Positions 1-7,251 of a stretch of DNA of 28,773 nt are shown one piece after another. Both the position numbers and the translations under genes were made by a program. Source of the stretch: Chloroflexota bacterium (GTDB taxonomy: Bacteria; Chloroflexota; Anaerolineae; UBA4142); NCBI GenBank assembly GCA_016199405.1, contig JACQGS010000223.1:1-28773 (forward strand), in the 5' to 3' direction. The notes below the pieces were generated by a model. The model did not search any database. It had not been told where the DNA came from and worked only from the letters and a program-made list of their open reading frames with translations. Numbering within the stretch: the first letter of the stretch is position 1; each line of letters begins with the position of its first letter.

Positions 1-31
1 ACATTTCTCTTACGGAATCAGATCTGAAATT

Positions 32-92
32 GGGTAGCAGGGCAGCCGCGCTGCCCGTTTCAGAAACACCCAGCGCGGCTGGGCTGCCACCC
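32..92. repeat. Palindromic REP-like repeat, copy 1
   Basis: The left half (starting GGGTAGCAGGGCAGCC) and right half (ending GGCTGGGCTGCCACCC) are imperfect reverse complements. Each half can also fold alone: GGGCAG/CTGCCC around CCGCG, and CCCAGC/GCTGGG around GCG. A second copy with the same architecture and nearly the same sequence lies at 22898-22957. Both copies sit a short distance upstream of a ribosome binding site. There is no coding capacity, so it is a REP/MITE-like element rather than a gene. Confidence 0.8.
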
Positions 93-121
93 GGTTGATT
101 TATTTTTACAGGAGGAAAATT

Positions 122-1294
122 GTGATCAAACGCGTCGAAATCAACTATCGCGGCATCTTTCAAAAGAGTCTCGCCAAAAAGATCGGCAGTGATATCGTAA
201 TTATCGCGAGCCGCATGGGACGCGTCGGTATGTCGAACGGACGCTATAGCGACGCGCCCGAACGCAACGGCATCCCGTGCAAGTATTTTGCTTTCATCAC
301 ACACGATCTGGCGGAAGAAGAGTTGGAAGCCGAAGCCGGCGCTAAACTCGACATTGACGAATGCGATCTCTCGGTCGTGCTCGACGATACGATGTGCAAA
401 GGCGTCGAGCCGTGGGGCTGGCATGGCATTCGTCCGATCAACGAAAAGGTTTCCAACGGCAGCACGCTGCTCGTCGTTTCGAAACACGATCACGCGGAAC
501 TGCTCGATTTCGTCGGCAGCAAAACGTTCGATTGGAAATTGGCGACCTATGACGGCGAACCAAGTCTGGCGGGACTGTGGGTGAATAAAGACGACCTGAC
601 CCACGAGCGAACGCTCGGCGCGATTGCCGCGGCGGATCCCGATATCATCGGCATTGAAGCCGTCGAAAAGTATTTGAACGAAAAGAATCCGAAAGAGCCG
701 CATCGTGCGCAAGCCGCGCGCAAAGCGTACGACGAGGTGCTTGAAAAAACCAAGGCGATCAAACCGGGGATGGGCGTAAAATGGCAGCATCAAGTCCCCG
801 TTCTCCCCAAATGGAAAGAGTTCAATGAGGGCTCCGCGGTTCCCGCCGTCAAACGCGGATTCAAATTGGGACCGCTCGGTCAGCAGCGCAACCCGCAATT
901 CCAACGCGGCACGACGAAAACCCAGCGCCCGGTCGTTCGCTTTGATCTCTGCACCAAATGCACGCTCTGCTGGCTCGAATGTCCGGACGAATGCTTCGAT
1001 CCGACCGACGATGGCTTGTACGATATCGCGTATTCGTACTGCGTCGGCTGCGGCAAATGCGCGGACATCTGCCCAGTGAAAGAATGCATCGTGATGGTGG
1101 ATGAATTGCAATTCGAGAATGACGCGAGTCCGTGGACGGCGTACAAAAAAGATCGCGGCGCGTACGCGGACTGGGCGGAGAAGAAAAAGAGCAAAGGCCG
1201 CTACATTCACCCGTACATCACCGGGCGCGGGCTGGAATATGTTAAAGGCGAAGTGGTGCCATTGGATGGAAAACGCGGCAGTTCGAGAAGATAA
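122..1294 (+). CDS. 2-oxoacid:ferredoxin oxidoreductase (PFOR superfamily), fused gamma-delta subunit; probable oxalate oxidoreductase subunit
   Basis: About 390 residues. The N-terminal ~200 residues resemble the gamma domain of 2-oxoacid:ferredoxin oxidoreductases. The C-terminal part is a delta-type ferredoxin domain with two CxxCxxCxxxCP motifs (Cys 277, 280, 283, 287 and 307, 310, 313, 317) for two [4Fe-4S] clusters that carry electrons to ferredoxin. I chose the GTG at 122 because GGAGG lies 6 bases upstream; the in-frame TTG at 95 would place that site inside the gene. The alpha and beta genes follow, giving a gamma-delta/alpha/beta operon. A gamma-delta fusion with separate alpha and beta is, from memory, the arrangement of Moorella oxalate oxidoreductase. 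Family membership is secure; the substrate is inferred from the alpha subunit. The enzyme should be cytoplasmic and oxygen-sensitive. The stop codon abuts a heptamer array. Confidence 0.88.
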   Translation: MIKRVEINYRGIFQKSLAKKIGSDIVIIASRMGRVGMSNGRYSDAPERNGIPCKYFAFITHDLAEEELEAEAGAKLDIDECDLSVVLDDTMCKGVEPWGWHGIRPINEKVSNGSTLLVVSKHDHAELLDFVGSKTFDWKLATYDGEPSLAGLWVNKDDLTHERTLGAIAAADPDIIGIEAVEKYLNEKNPKEPHRAQAARKAYDEVLEKTKAIKPGMGVKWQHQVPVLPKWKEFNEGSAVPAVKRGFKLGPLGQQRNPQFQRGTTKTQRPVVRFDLCTKCTLCWLECPDECFDPTDDGLYDIAYSYCVGCGKCADICPVKECIVMVDELQFENDASPWTAYKKDRGAYADWAEKKKSKGRYIHPYITGRGLEYVKGEVVPLDGKRGSSRR

Positions 1295-1426
1295 ATTGGA
1301 AGCGAGAAGCAGGATGTTGGGACGAAGATGGAAGTTAGAAGTTTGATGTTGGAAATGCATTCCAACTTCCAATTTCCAACCTCTAACCTCCAATTTCCAC
1401 TCTCTAACTTCCATCTTCCAACCTCC
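1294..1426. repeat. Degenerate 7-bp tandem array with two inverted arms (array A)
   Basis: Nine consecutive heptamers of the purine-rich type (for example TGGAAGT, TAGAAGT, TGGAAAT) occupy 1294-1356. The spacer GCATT follows at 1357-1361. Nine heptamers of the complementary type (CCAACTT, CCAATTT, CCAACCT, CTAACCT, CCAATTT, CCACTCT, CTAACTT, CCATCTT, CCAACCT) occupy 1362-1424. The phase is kept at exactly 7 bases throughout. The whole can fold into a long imperfect hairpin between two operon genes. No open frame here looks like a protein. Confidence 0.85.
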
Positions 1427-1462
1427 ATACTGGATGAGAATGAAATCAGGAGATAAACAAAA

Positions 1463-2695
1463 ATGATGACAGCAGAGCGAGTCCACACAGACAGGAAAGT
1501 TTACGAACGCGAAGAATTGCTCAACGGATGTCAAGCCGTTGCGCACGGGGTGCGCCTGGCAGACGTGGATGTGATCTCCGCGTATCCGATCCGTCCTTAC
1601 ACCGAGGTGATGGATCAGTTGTCAAGAATTATCGCGGACGGGGAGCTGGACGCGGAATATATTATCGCGGACAGCGAACACTCGCAATTCGAAATTGCCA
1701 AACATGCGAGTTCGGTGAACGCCCGCGCGTTTGCGGGAAGCAGCGGCACGGGCTGGTGCTATGGTTTCGAAGCGCTGGTCGTCACCGCGACCGATCGCCT
1801 ACCGGTCGTTTATATCGTCGGCAATCGCGCGCTCGACGATCCCGGCGCGTTCGGCGTGGAGCATAACGACGCGATGGCAGTGCGCGATATGGGCTGGCTC
1901 CTTTTGTGGGTGACAACTCCCCAAGAGGCGCTCGAGCATATTTTGCTGGCGTATCGCATCGCCGAAGACAAGCGCGTGCGCATGCCGCTCGCGCTCGCGA
2001 TGGACGGCGCGTTCCTGACGCACTCGCAACACATCGTCAAAATTCCGGCGAAAGAGGCGGTCAAAAAATTCTTGCCTCCGTACGATCTGGGCGCGGGACG
2101 CTTGCATCCCGACAATCCCATTTCCATCGCGCCGCAGGTGAACGAAGATTGGGTCATGGAAATTCGCCGGCAAAACTGGGAAGCTGCAAAGCGCGCGCGC
2201 GGTGTGATCAAAGAAGCGTACAAGGAATTCAATGCGATCTTTGGTGAACGCTATTCGAATCCGTACTTTACGGAATTCATGACCGAGGATGCCGACGTTG
2301 TTTTGATCGGGCTAGGGCAAATTGCCGCGGCAGGGCGAACGGCTGCGAAGCGATTGCGCGAGAAGGGGCAGAAGGTTGGGTATATTGGTTTGCGCTGGTT
2401 CCGTCCTTTCCCCACACTCGAGTTACGCGAGGTGCTCAAGCGATTCAAGGCGGTCGGCGTGATCGATCGCGATTTTGCGCACGGCTCACCCGATGACGGC
2501 GGCGTCTTGCTGCACGAGATCCGTTCGTGTCTTTATCCAGCCAAGAACCGCCCTGCGGTGACTAACTTTATCACCGGTCTCGGCGGACGCGATGTTTCGA
2601 TTGACGACTGCATCAAGATGTTCGGCATCACCCAAAAAGCAATGACAGACGAAAAGTTGGACGATTACGTGACGTGGATTGGGGTTAGAGAATAG
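1463..2695 (+). CDS. 2-oxoacid:ferredoxin oxidoreductase alpha subunit (PorA type) with oxalate-oxidoreductase-like active site
   Basis: 410 residues, matching PorA-type alpha subunits (N-terminal pyrimidine-binding domain I plus C-terminal domain II). AGGAGA at 1448-1453 supports the ATG at 1463. The substrate loop reads AYPIRPYTE (residues 40-48): Arg44 replaces the Thr of the usual YPITP motif. A second loop reads NRALDDPGAFG (121-131). Subtracting 13 puts Arg44, Arg122, Asp125 and Phe130 at 31, 109, 112 and 117, the positions I recall for the substrate and switch-loop residues of Moorella oxalate oxidoreductase. The expected reaction would be CoA-independent cleavage of oxalate to two CO2 with reduction of ferredoxin. 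The family is certain and the substrate is an inference. The last residues (WIGVRE) and the stop codon run into heptamer array B. Confidence 0.9.
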   Translation: MMTAERVHTDRKVYEREELLNGCQAVAHGVRLADVDVISAYPIRPYTEVMDQLSRIIADGELDAEYIIADSEHSQFEIAKHASSVNARAFAGSSGTGWCYGFEALVVTATDRLPVVYIVGNRALDDPGAFGVEHNDAMAVRDMGWLLLWVTTPQEALEHILLAYRIAEDKRVRMPLALAMDGAFLTHSQHIVKIPAKEAVKKFLPPYDLGAGRLHPDNPISIAPQVNEDWVMEIRRQNWEAAKRARGVIKEAYKEFNAIFGERYSNPYFTEFMTEDADVVLIGLGQIAAAGRTAAKRLREKGQKVGYIGLRWFRPFPTLELREVLKRFKAVGVIDRDFAHGSPDDGGVLLHEIRSCLYPAKNRPAVTNFITGLGGRDVSIDDCIKMFGITQKAMTDEKLDDYVTWIGVRE

Positions 2696-2767
2696 AGATT
2701 GGAGATTAGAAGTTAGAGATTGGAAGTTAGAGCGCATTTCCAACTTCCAACATCCAACTTCCAATTT
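2684..2767. repeat. Degenerate 7-bp tandem array with two inverted arms (array B)
   Basis: Seven heptamers (GTTAGAG, AATAGAG, ATTGGAG, ATTAGAA, GTTAGAG, ATTGGAA, GTTAGAG) run from 2684 to 2732. A CGCATTT centre follows at 2733-2739, then four heptamers of the complementary type (CCAACTT, CCAACAT, CCAACTT, CCAATTT) to 2767. The units and the GCATT core match array A on the other side of the alpha gene. The alpha stop codon (2693-2695) is inside the array. The ribosome binding site of the beta gene begins just after it. Confidence 0.85.
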
Positions 2768-2786
2768 CTAGATCAAGGAGGCAACC

Positions 2787-3776
2787 ATGGCAACTCAAGA
2801 AATGATCACATACGACAAGATCAAAGGCGTTCACAACATTCCGCTGGAAGAGTTTTACACATCGGGTCATCGCACTTGTCAGGGCTGCGAATCGGCGACG
2901 ACGATGCGCGGCTTTATCAAAGCCGCGGGTCCGCGCTCGATCGTCACAGGTTCGACCGGATGCATGTACGTCGCGAACACTTCGTACATGACGACGCCGT
3001 GGATCGTGCCGTGGATGCACACACAACTCGGCGCGAGCGGATCGTCCGCGATTGGAATGGCTGCCGGCGTGCGCGCGCTCAAGCGCAAAGGCAAAATCAA
3101 AGACGAGCATATCAACGCGATCGCTTTCTGCGGCGATTTGGGCGGCGGCGATATGGGCTTGTCCGGAATTTCCGGCGCGCTCCAGACCAATTACGATTTG
3201 CTCATCATTATGTACGACAATGAATCCGCGGCGAATACGGATATTCAGGCGACCGGCTTGACGACCTACGGCGCGCAGACTACATTCACGCCGCCCGGAA
3301 AAAAGACCCGCATCATGCAAAAGCGCTGGAAGAAAAACGTTGCCGGCATGCTCGCGGTCGGTCATCCCACCTGCAAATATATCGCGACGGCGTGCGCGAC
3401 GTACCCGCCGATGGACTTTCTCAACAAAGTCCGCAAAGCCTTGGCGATTGGCGGTCCGACGTTCATTCACACGTATGATCCGTGCCCCAAGGGCTGGGAC
3501 TATCACCCGCGCTATTCACACGAGCTCGGTGAGTTAGGGATCAAATCCGGTTTGTACCCACTGTACGAAATCGTCGAAGGGCAAGTCACTTACACTTACG
3601 ACGCGCGCCCGAAAAAGAGTCGCATCCCAGTGAATGATTTCCTTTCGAAGCAGGGACGCTTTGCTCACCTGATTCAAGAAGATATCGATTACATCCAAAA
3701 AATGGTCAACCAAATGTGGGACGAATGGGAAATTCCGGGCATCGCGCCGCTCAAGGGCGTTTTGAAATCGAAATAG
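2787..3776 (+). CDS. 2-oxoacid:ferredoxin oxidoreductase beta subunit (PorB type, TPP-binding); probable oxalate oxidoreductase subunit
   Basis: 329 residues, the usual length for PorB. It binds thiamine pyrophosphate and one [4Fe-4S] cluster. Four candidate ligands are visible: Cys31 and Cys34 (CQGC), Cys59 (GCM) and Cys233 (DPCPKG). The TPP/Mg signature runs from GDLGGGDMG (116-124) to YDNESAANT (143-151). Most pyruvate enzymes have a Tyr or Met before the Asn-Thr where this protein has Ala-Ala, a possible sign of a different substrate. AAGGAGG (2775-2781) lies 5 bases before the ATG. This is the last gene of the operon; a 217-base non-coding gap follows. With the alpha and gamma-delta subunits it should form the catalytic core, with alpha and beta together building the active site. 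Confidence 0.9.
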   Translation: MATQEMITYDKIKGVHNIPLEEFYTSGHRTCQGCESATTMRGFIKAAGPRSIVTGSTGCMYVANTSYMTTPWIVPWMHTQLGASGSSAIGMAAGVRALKRKGKIKDEHINAIAFCGDLGGGDMGLSGISGALQTNYDLLIIMYDNESAANTDIQATGLTTYGAQTTFTPPGKKTRIMQKRWKKNVAGMLAVGHPTCKYIATACATYPPMDFLNKVRKALAIGGPTFIHTYDPCPKGWDYHPRYSHELGELGIKSGLYPLYEIVEGQVTYTYDARPKKSRIPVNDFLSKQGRFAHLIQEDIDYIQKMVNQMWDEWEIPGIAPLKGVLKSK

Positions 3777-3940
3777 GTTTCGCCCCCATGTCAGAGTTGC
3801 ATTACCCGTGCCAGAAATGCATAGGGTGTGATCCGCGCGCGCGTCCCCAGATGAAGCTATCAAGACAATCGGCGTTGGAATAATCCTAGAACCACTCGCG
3901 TCAACCTCCAGTCTCACGCGCGCGTACAAGCCGCGCAATT

Positions 3941-3969
3941 TTGACAAAGGCAAATGTCGCGGCTAGAAT
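3941..3969 (+). promoter_or_regulatory. Sigma70-type promoter for tatA
   Basis: TTGACA (3941-3946), 17 bases, then TAGAAT (3964-3969): a near-consensus -35/-10 pair. It lies 25 bases upstream of the tatA start, inside the 217-base gap after the beta gene. The rest of the gap (3777-3940) holds a short run of alternating GC and no recognised feature. Confidence 0.75.
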
Positions 3970-3993
3970 CCGTTTGAGCCAAAAGGAGGCACC

Positions 3994-4278
3994 ATGCCGT
4001 TTCGTCTTGAACCCCTCGACCTCGTTTTGATCTTAATCGCCGCGCTTTTGCTCTTTGGACCCAAGCGCATCCCGGAAACCGCGCGCGCGATAGGCAAATC
4101 CATCCGCGAATTTAGAGAAGCGATTGCCATCAAAGACGAGCCAGAACCGGAAGCGCGTGCCAAAGTCGCGGCTCAAAAACCCGGGCAAGAACCTGCAGTG
4201 AGCCGTGCCGCCCCCGCCGGCAAAGACGAGCTAGAGCCGACAACCCACCAAACAACGGAAAAAATTCAGAGCGGCTGA
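3994..4278 (+). CDS. tatA: Twin-arginine translocase subunit TatA/TatE
   Basis: 94 residues. A hydrophobic segment (about residues 8-22) is followed by the FGPKRIPE hinge and an amphipathic helix (ARAIGKSIREFREAI), the standard TatA/E layout. The remaining ~50 residues are a charged, Pro/Ala-rich tail. TatA oligomers form the membrane passage for folded proteins carrying twin-arginine signals. AAGGAGG sits 5 bases upstream of the ATG. It is the first gene after the promoter at 3941, and its TGA overlaps the ATG of the next gene by one base. A second, shorter TatA is encoded at 12586-12789. Confidence 0.93.
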   Translation: MPFRLEPLDLVLILIAALLLFGPKRIPETARAIGKSIREFREAIAIKDEPEPEARAKVAAQKPGQEPAVSRAAPAGKDELEPTTHQTTEKIQSG

Positions 4279-4964
4279 TGCGTTTTTGCCGCCTGCCGTT
4301 CGCGCGCAGCGCGTTCTATTTTCTCTTTTGCCTCGCCGCCGCGCGTTGCACAATCCCCACTCCCGAATTGCTGACGCCCGCCGCGCCGCCGGTTATTACG
4401 GTTCTGGTTGTCGCGACGAATGCGCCAACCCTCACTCCAACGGCAACCCAAACTATTGCGCCCACTTTCACGCGTGCGCCGACGCCCACGCCGCGCCCGC
4501 GCGCGACCGTCACGCGGACTCAAACCGTCGCCGCGCCGGCGCCGATCGTGTGGGATGCGCGCCTCGACAAGTTGGGCATTCAACTGATTCCCGCGTCAGT
4601 CAGTCCTGGGGAGTTGTATTGGCGTTTGACCAAAGCCGAATTCTGGGATGAGAAAGAGCGTCAAGGCAAGCATCACATCTTTGTGAATGTCTTGGATGAA
4701 CGCGGCGTTCGGATTATTGGACAGAAAGTGATCGTCGAATGGCCCGATGAGAAACTCGTTCTGGTCACAGAGGATAAACCCGCGCCCGAATACTCGGCAA
4801 ACTACCCGCTCGACATCAATCACTATCCACCTTGGGGGACGTTAGGTACATTCACCGCATCGGTTGACGGATTGCAAAGCGACAAGGTCGCGGGGATGGG
4901 ATTGCCACCGATGAACATATTTGTGGTTTACCTGCTGACGTTTCAGCGCGCCATCGGCAGATAA
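4278..4964 (+). CDS. Secreted Chloroflexota-type protein of unknown function with Thr-Pro linker
   Basis: 228 residues. The N-terminus has basic residues and a hydrophobic stretch ending in AAARC, which resembles a signal peptide with a poor lipobox, so lipoprotein attachment is uncertain. Residues ~35-85 are a Thr/Pro/Ala-rich linker. The C-terminal domain (about 90-228) contains a KHHIFVNVLDERG stretch and a later EDKPAPEYSANYP stretch. I know this domain type from secreted Chloroflexota proteins but not its function. The start ATG overlaps the tatA stop (TGATG), so translation is probably coupled. The stop TAA is part of the AAGGAG site of the downstream trehalose gene. Confidence 0.75.
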   Translation: MRFCRLPFARSAFYFLFCLAAARCTIPTPELLTPAAPPVITVLVVATNAPTLTPTATQTIAPTFTRAPTPTPRPRATVTRTQTVAAPAPIVWDARLDKLGIQLIPASVSPGELYWRLTKAEFWDEKERQGKHHIFVNVLDERGVRIIGQKVIVEWPDEKLVLVTEDKPAPEYSANYPLDINHYPPWGTLGTFTASVDGLQSDKVAGMGLPPMNIFVVYLLTFQRAIGR

Positions 4965-4974
4965 GGAGCGATCC

Positions 4975-7179
4975 ATGCGATTACTCGTCGTCTCCAATCG
5001 GCTTCCGATCATCGTTCGGGAAGAAAACGGACAAATCCGCGTCGAAGAAAGTGTTGGCGGTCTTGTTTCCGGCTTGAGCGCATATCTCGATTCACTCAAA
5101 GGAACGTCTTTCGCCTCGATGGATTACGTTTGGGTCGGGTGGCCCGGCGCGACGATTGACCCGAAAAATATCGAGCCCGTCCGTGCGCGCCTCGGGGAAT
5201 TGCGTGCCCATCCGGTTTTCCTATCCGAAGCCGAGATGGACCAGTTCTATTTTGGCTTTTGCAACAAAACCATTTGGCCCCTCTTCCATTGCTTTCCGGC
5301 GTTCACCCACTTTGACGCCGAATATTGGAATTCTTATCAAAGCGTCAACGAAACTTTTTGCCGAGCGGTGCTGGAAATTCTCCAGCCCGGTGACATTGTT
5401 TGGATCCACGATTATCACTTGATGCTTCTGCCGCGCCTATTGCGCGAACGCGGCAAAGACATTCCGGTTGGTTTCTTTCTCCATATCCCCTTTCCACCGT
5501 TTGAAATCTTTCGCCTTTTACCCAACGCGTGGCGAAAAGGAATTCTGGAAGGCTTGCTCGGCGCCGATCTCATCGGATTTCACACGCACGACTATCGTCA
5601 GTATTTTTTGCGGTGCGTTCTGCGCGTCCTTGGGCACGAACACCATTTGGGACGAATTTATTACGACGAACGAGTCATTAAGGCGGACACTTTCTCGATG
5701 GGAATTGACTTTGAACGTTATTTTACCACCGCCGCGAGCGCGCCGGTGCAAACAGCCAAGCAAGAACTTTTGAATTCGCTCAGTACCTTCAGGGTCATTC
5801 TATCCGTTGACCGGCTCGACTACACCAAAGGGATAATCAATCGCCTACTGGCGTATCGAATGTTTCTGGAAAAATATCCGGAATGGCGCGGCAAAGCCGT
5901 CTTGATTTTAGTGATCGTCCCTTCCCGCATCGGGGTGGAGCAATACCAATCAACCAAACGTGAAACCGAAGAAATCGTCGGTGAGATCAATGGCATGTTC
6001 GGTAGCATCGCCTGGACGCCAATTCTCTATCAATACAAGTTTTTGCCTTTGGAGCCGCTGGTAACTTTGTACGCCATCAGCGACGTGGCGCTGGTAACGC
6101 CATTGCGCGACGGAATGAATCTCATCGCCAAAGAATACATCGCCGCGCGCGCGGGTACGACCGGCGTTTTGGTCTTGAGCGAAATGGCGGGCGCGGCGAA
6201 AGAACTCAGCGAGGCGGTCATCATTAATCCGAACCACATTGAAGAAATCGCCGCCGCGCTCAAGATCGCGCTGGAAATGCCGGCGGCAGAACAGATCCGG
6301 CGTAATCGGATGATGGCAGAACGCCTCCAGCGCTATGATGTCGTCCACTGGGCTGACGATTTTGTTCAAACCTTGCTCGCGCTCAAGTCCGAACAGAAAG
6401 AATTCGCATTCAAATACCTAGAATCGGTCACGACCGCACAACTCGTAAGCGATTTCCGCCAAGCGCGGCGCCGCCTTTTGCTTTTAGATTACGACGGAAC
6501 GTTGGTGCCATTTGCTGAACAGCCCTTGCTAGCGGTCCCTTCCGAGAGTCTCACCGATCTGTTCGAATCGCTCGTGCGGGACCCTCGAAACGAAATCGCT
6601 CTCATTAGCGGGCGGGATCGCGAGACCATGGAAAAATGGTTTGGAAAAACTGGCATCCATCTGGTCGCAGAACACGGGGTCTGGATCAGAGAAAAAGAGT
6701 CTGCGTGGCAGATGATCAAACCGGTGACCAACGAATGGAAAGCCCAGGTTATTTCGCTCCTGTTCCGCTATGCCGACCGGGTTCCCGGCTCATTCGTGGA
6801 AGAGAAAGAATTTTCCGTCGCGTGGCATTATCGCGCCGCCGATTTAGAACTTGGCTCCTCGCAGGCAAAGGAACTGACCGACGACTTGATCCACTTTGCT
6901 GTGAACAAGGACGTTCAGGTTTTGCAGGGAAGCAAGGTGGTGGAGATAAGAGCGGCGGGAGTCAACAAAGGCAAGGTAGCGGAACATTGGATTTCCAAGG
7001 GTACCCATGATTTCATCTTCGCGGCGGGCGATGATTTGACCGACGAAGATCTCTTCAGGGCGCTTCCTTCCACCGCTTACTCCATTAAAGTTGGAATGAC
7101 CGCGTCCTATGCAAGATTCAACCTCTCTGATCATCAAGAAGTGATTCGAATCCTACGGCAACTCGGAGAGATGACATGA
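4975..7179 (+). CDS. otsAB: Bifunctional alpha,alpha-trehalose-phosphate synthase / trehalose-phosphatase
   Basis: 734 residues in two fused enzymes. Residues 1 to ~470 are a GT20 trehalose-6-phosphate synthase. Visible motifs are SNRLPI near the start, VGGLVSG, WIHDYHLMLLP, FLHIPFPP, GFHTHDY, SVDRLDYTKGI and PLRDGMNLIAKEY. Residues ~490-734 are a HAD-family trehalose-6-phosphate phosphatase with DYDGT (catalytic Asp505 and Asp507), SGRDRE, AEHG and GDDLTDED. The protein would turn UDP-glucose (or another NDP-glucose) and glucose-6-phosphate into trehalose, a compatible solute. All core motifs are intact. AAGGAG (4963-4968) lies 6 bases before the ATG. It is third in a unit with tatA and the secreted protein, and its end faces the minus-strand genes. 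Confidence 0.95.
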   Translation: MRLLVVSNRLPIIVREENGQIRVEESVGGLVSGLSAYLDSLKGTSFASMDYVWVGWPGATIDPKNIEPVRARLGELRAHPVFLSEAEMDQFYFGFCNKTIWPLFHCFPAFTHFDAEYWNSYQSVNETFCRAVLEILQPGDIVWIHDYHLMLLPRLLRERGKDIPVGFFLHIPFPPFEIFRLLPNAWRKGILEGLLGADLIGFHTHDYRQYFLRCVLRVLGHEHHLGRIYYDERVIKADTFSMGIDFERYFTTAASAPVQTAKQELLNSLSTFRVILSVDRLDYTKGIINRLLAYRMFLEKYPEWRGKAVLILVIVPSRIGVEQYQSTKRETEEIVGEINGMFGSIAWTPILYQYKFLPLEPLVTLYAISDVALVTPLRDGMNLIAKEYIAARAGTTGVLVLSEMAGAAKELSEAVIINPNHIEEIAAALKIALEMPAAEQIRRNRMMAERLQRYDVVHWADDFVQTLLALKSEQKEFAFKYLESVTTAQLVSDFRQARRRLLLLDYDGTLVPFAEQPLLAVPSESLTDLFESLVRDPRNEIALISGRDRETMEKWFGKTGIHLVAEHGVWIREKESAWQMIKPVTNEWKAQVISLLFRYADRVPGSFVEEKEFSVAWHYRAADLELGSSQAKELTDDLIHFAVNKDVQVLQGSKVVEIRAAGVNKGKVAEHWISKGTHDFIFAAGDDLTDEDLFRALPSTAYSIKVGMTASYARFNLSDHQEVIRILRQLGEMT

Positions 7180-7251
7180 AACCCATTCGTATCCAGTTAA
7201 AACTTGGCGCGCGTGAAATTGCATAGATACTCTGATTCAAACCGCCCGCGC

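Noticed and set aside
95..121. In-frame TTG upstream of the gamma-delta start
   Set aside because: The extension would encode its own ribosome binding site; the GTG at 122 has GGAGG at proper spacing.
1294..2767. Heptamer arrays as a CRISPR
   Set aside because: Units are 7 bases with no spacers, arms are inverted, and no cas genes are present.
2727..3506. Minus-strand open frame opposite the beta subunit gene
   Set aside because: Arg-rich with no motif, and it runs into the heptamer array; the beta gene on the plus strand is certain.
3777..3940. Small gene or RNA in the gap after the beta subunit
   Set aside because: No frame with a ribosome binding site or recognisable sequence; only an alternating GC run and the downstream promoter were found.
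7180..7251. Bidirectional terminator in the convergent gap
   Set aside because: Only a short imperfect GGCGCG/CGCGCC pairing with a long loop; not enough to call.
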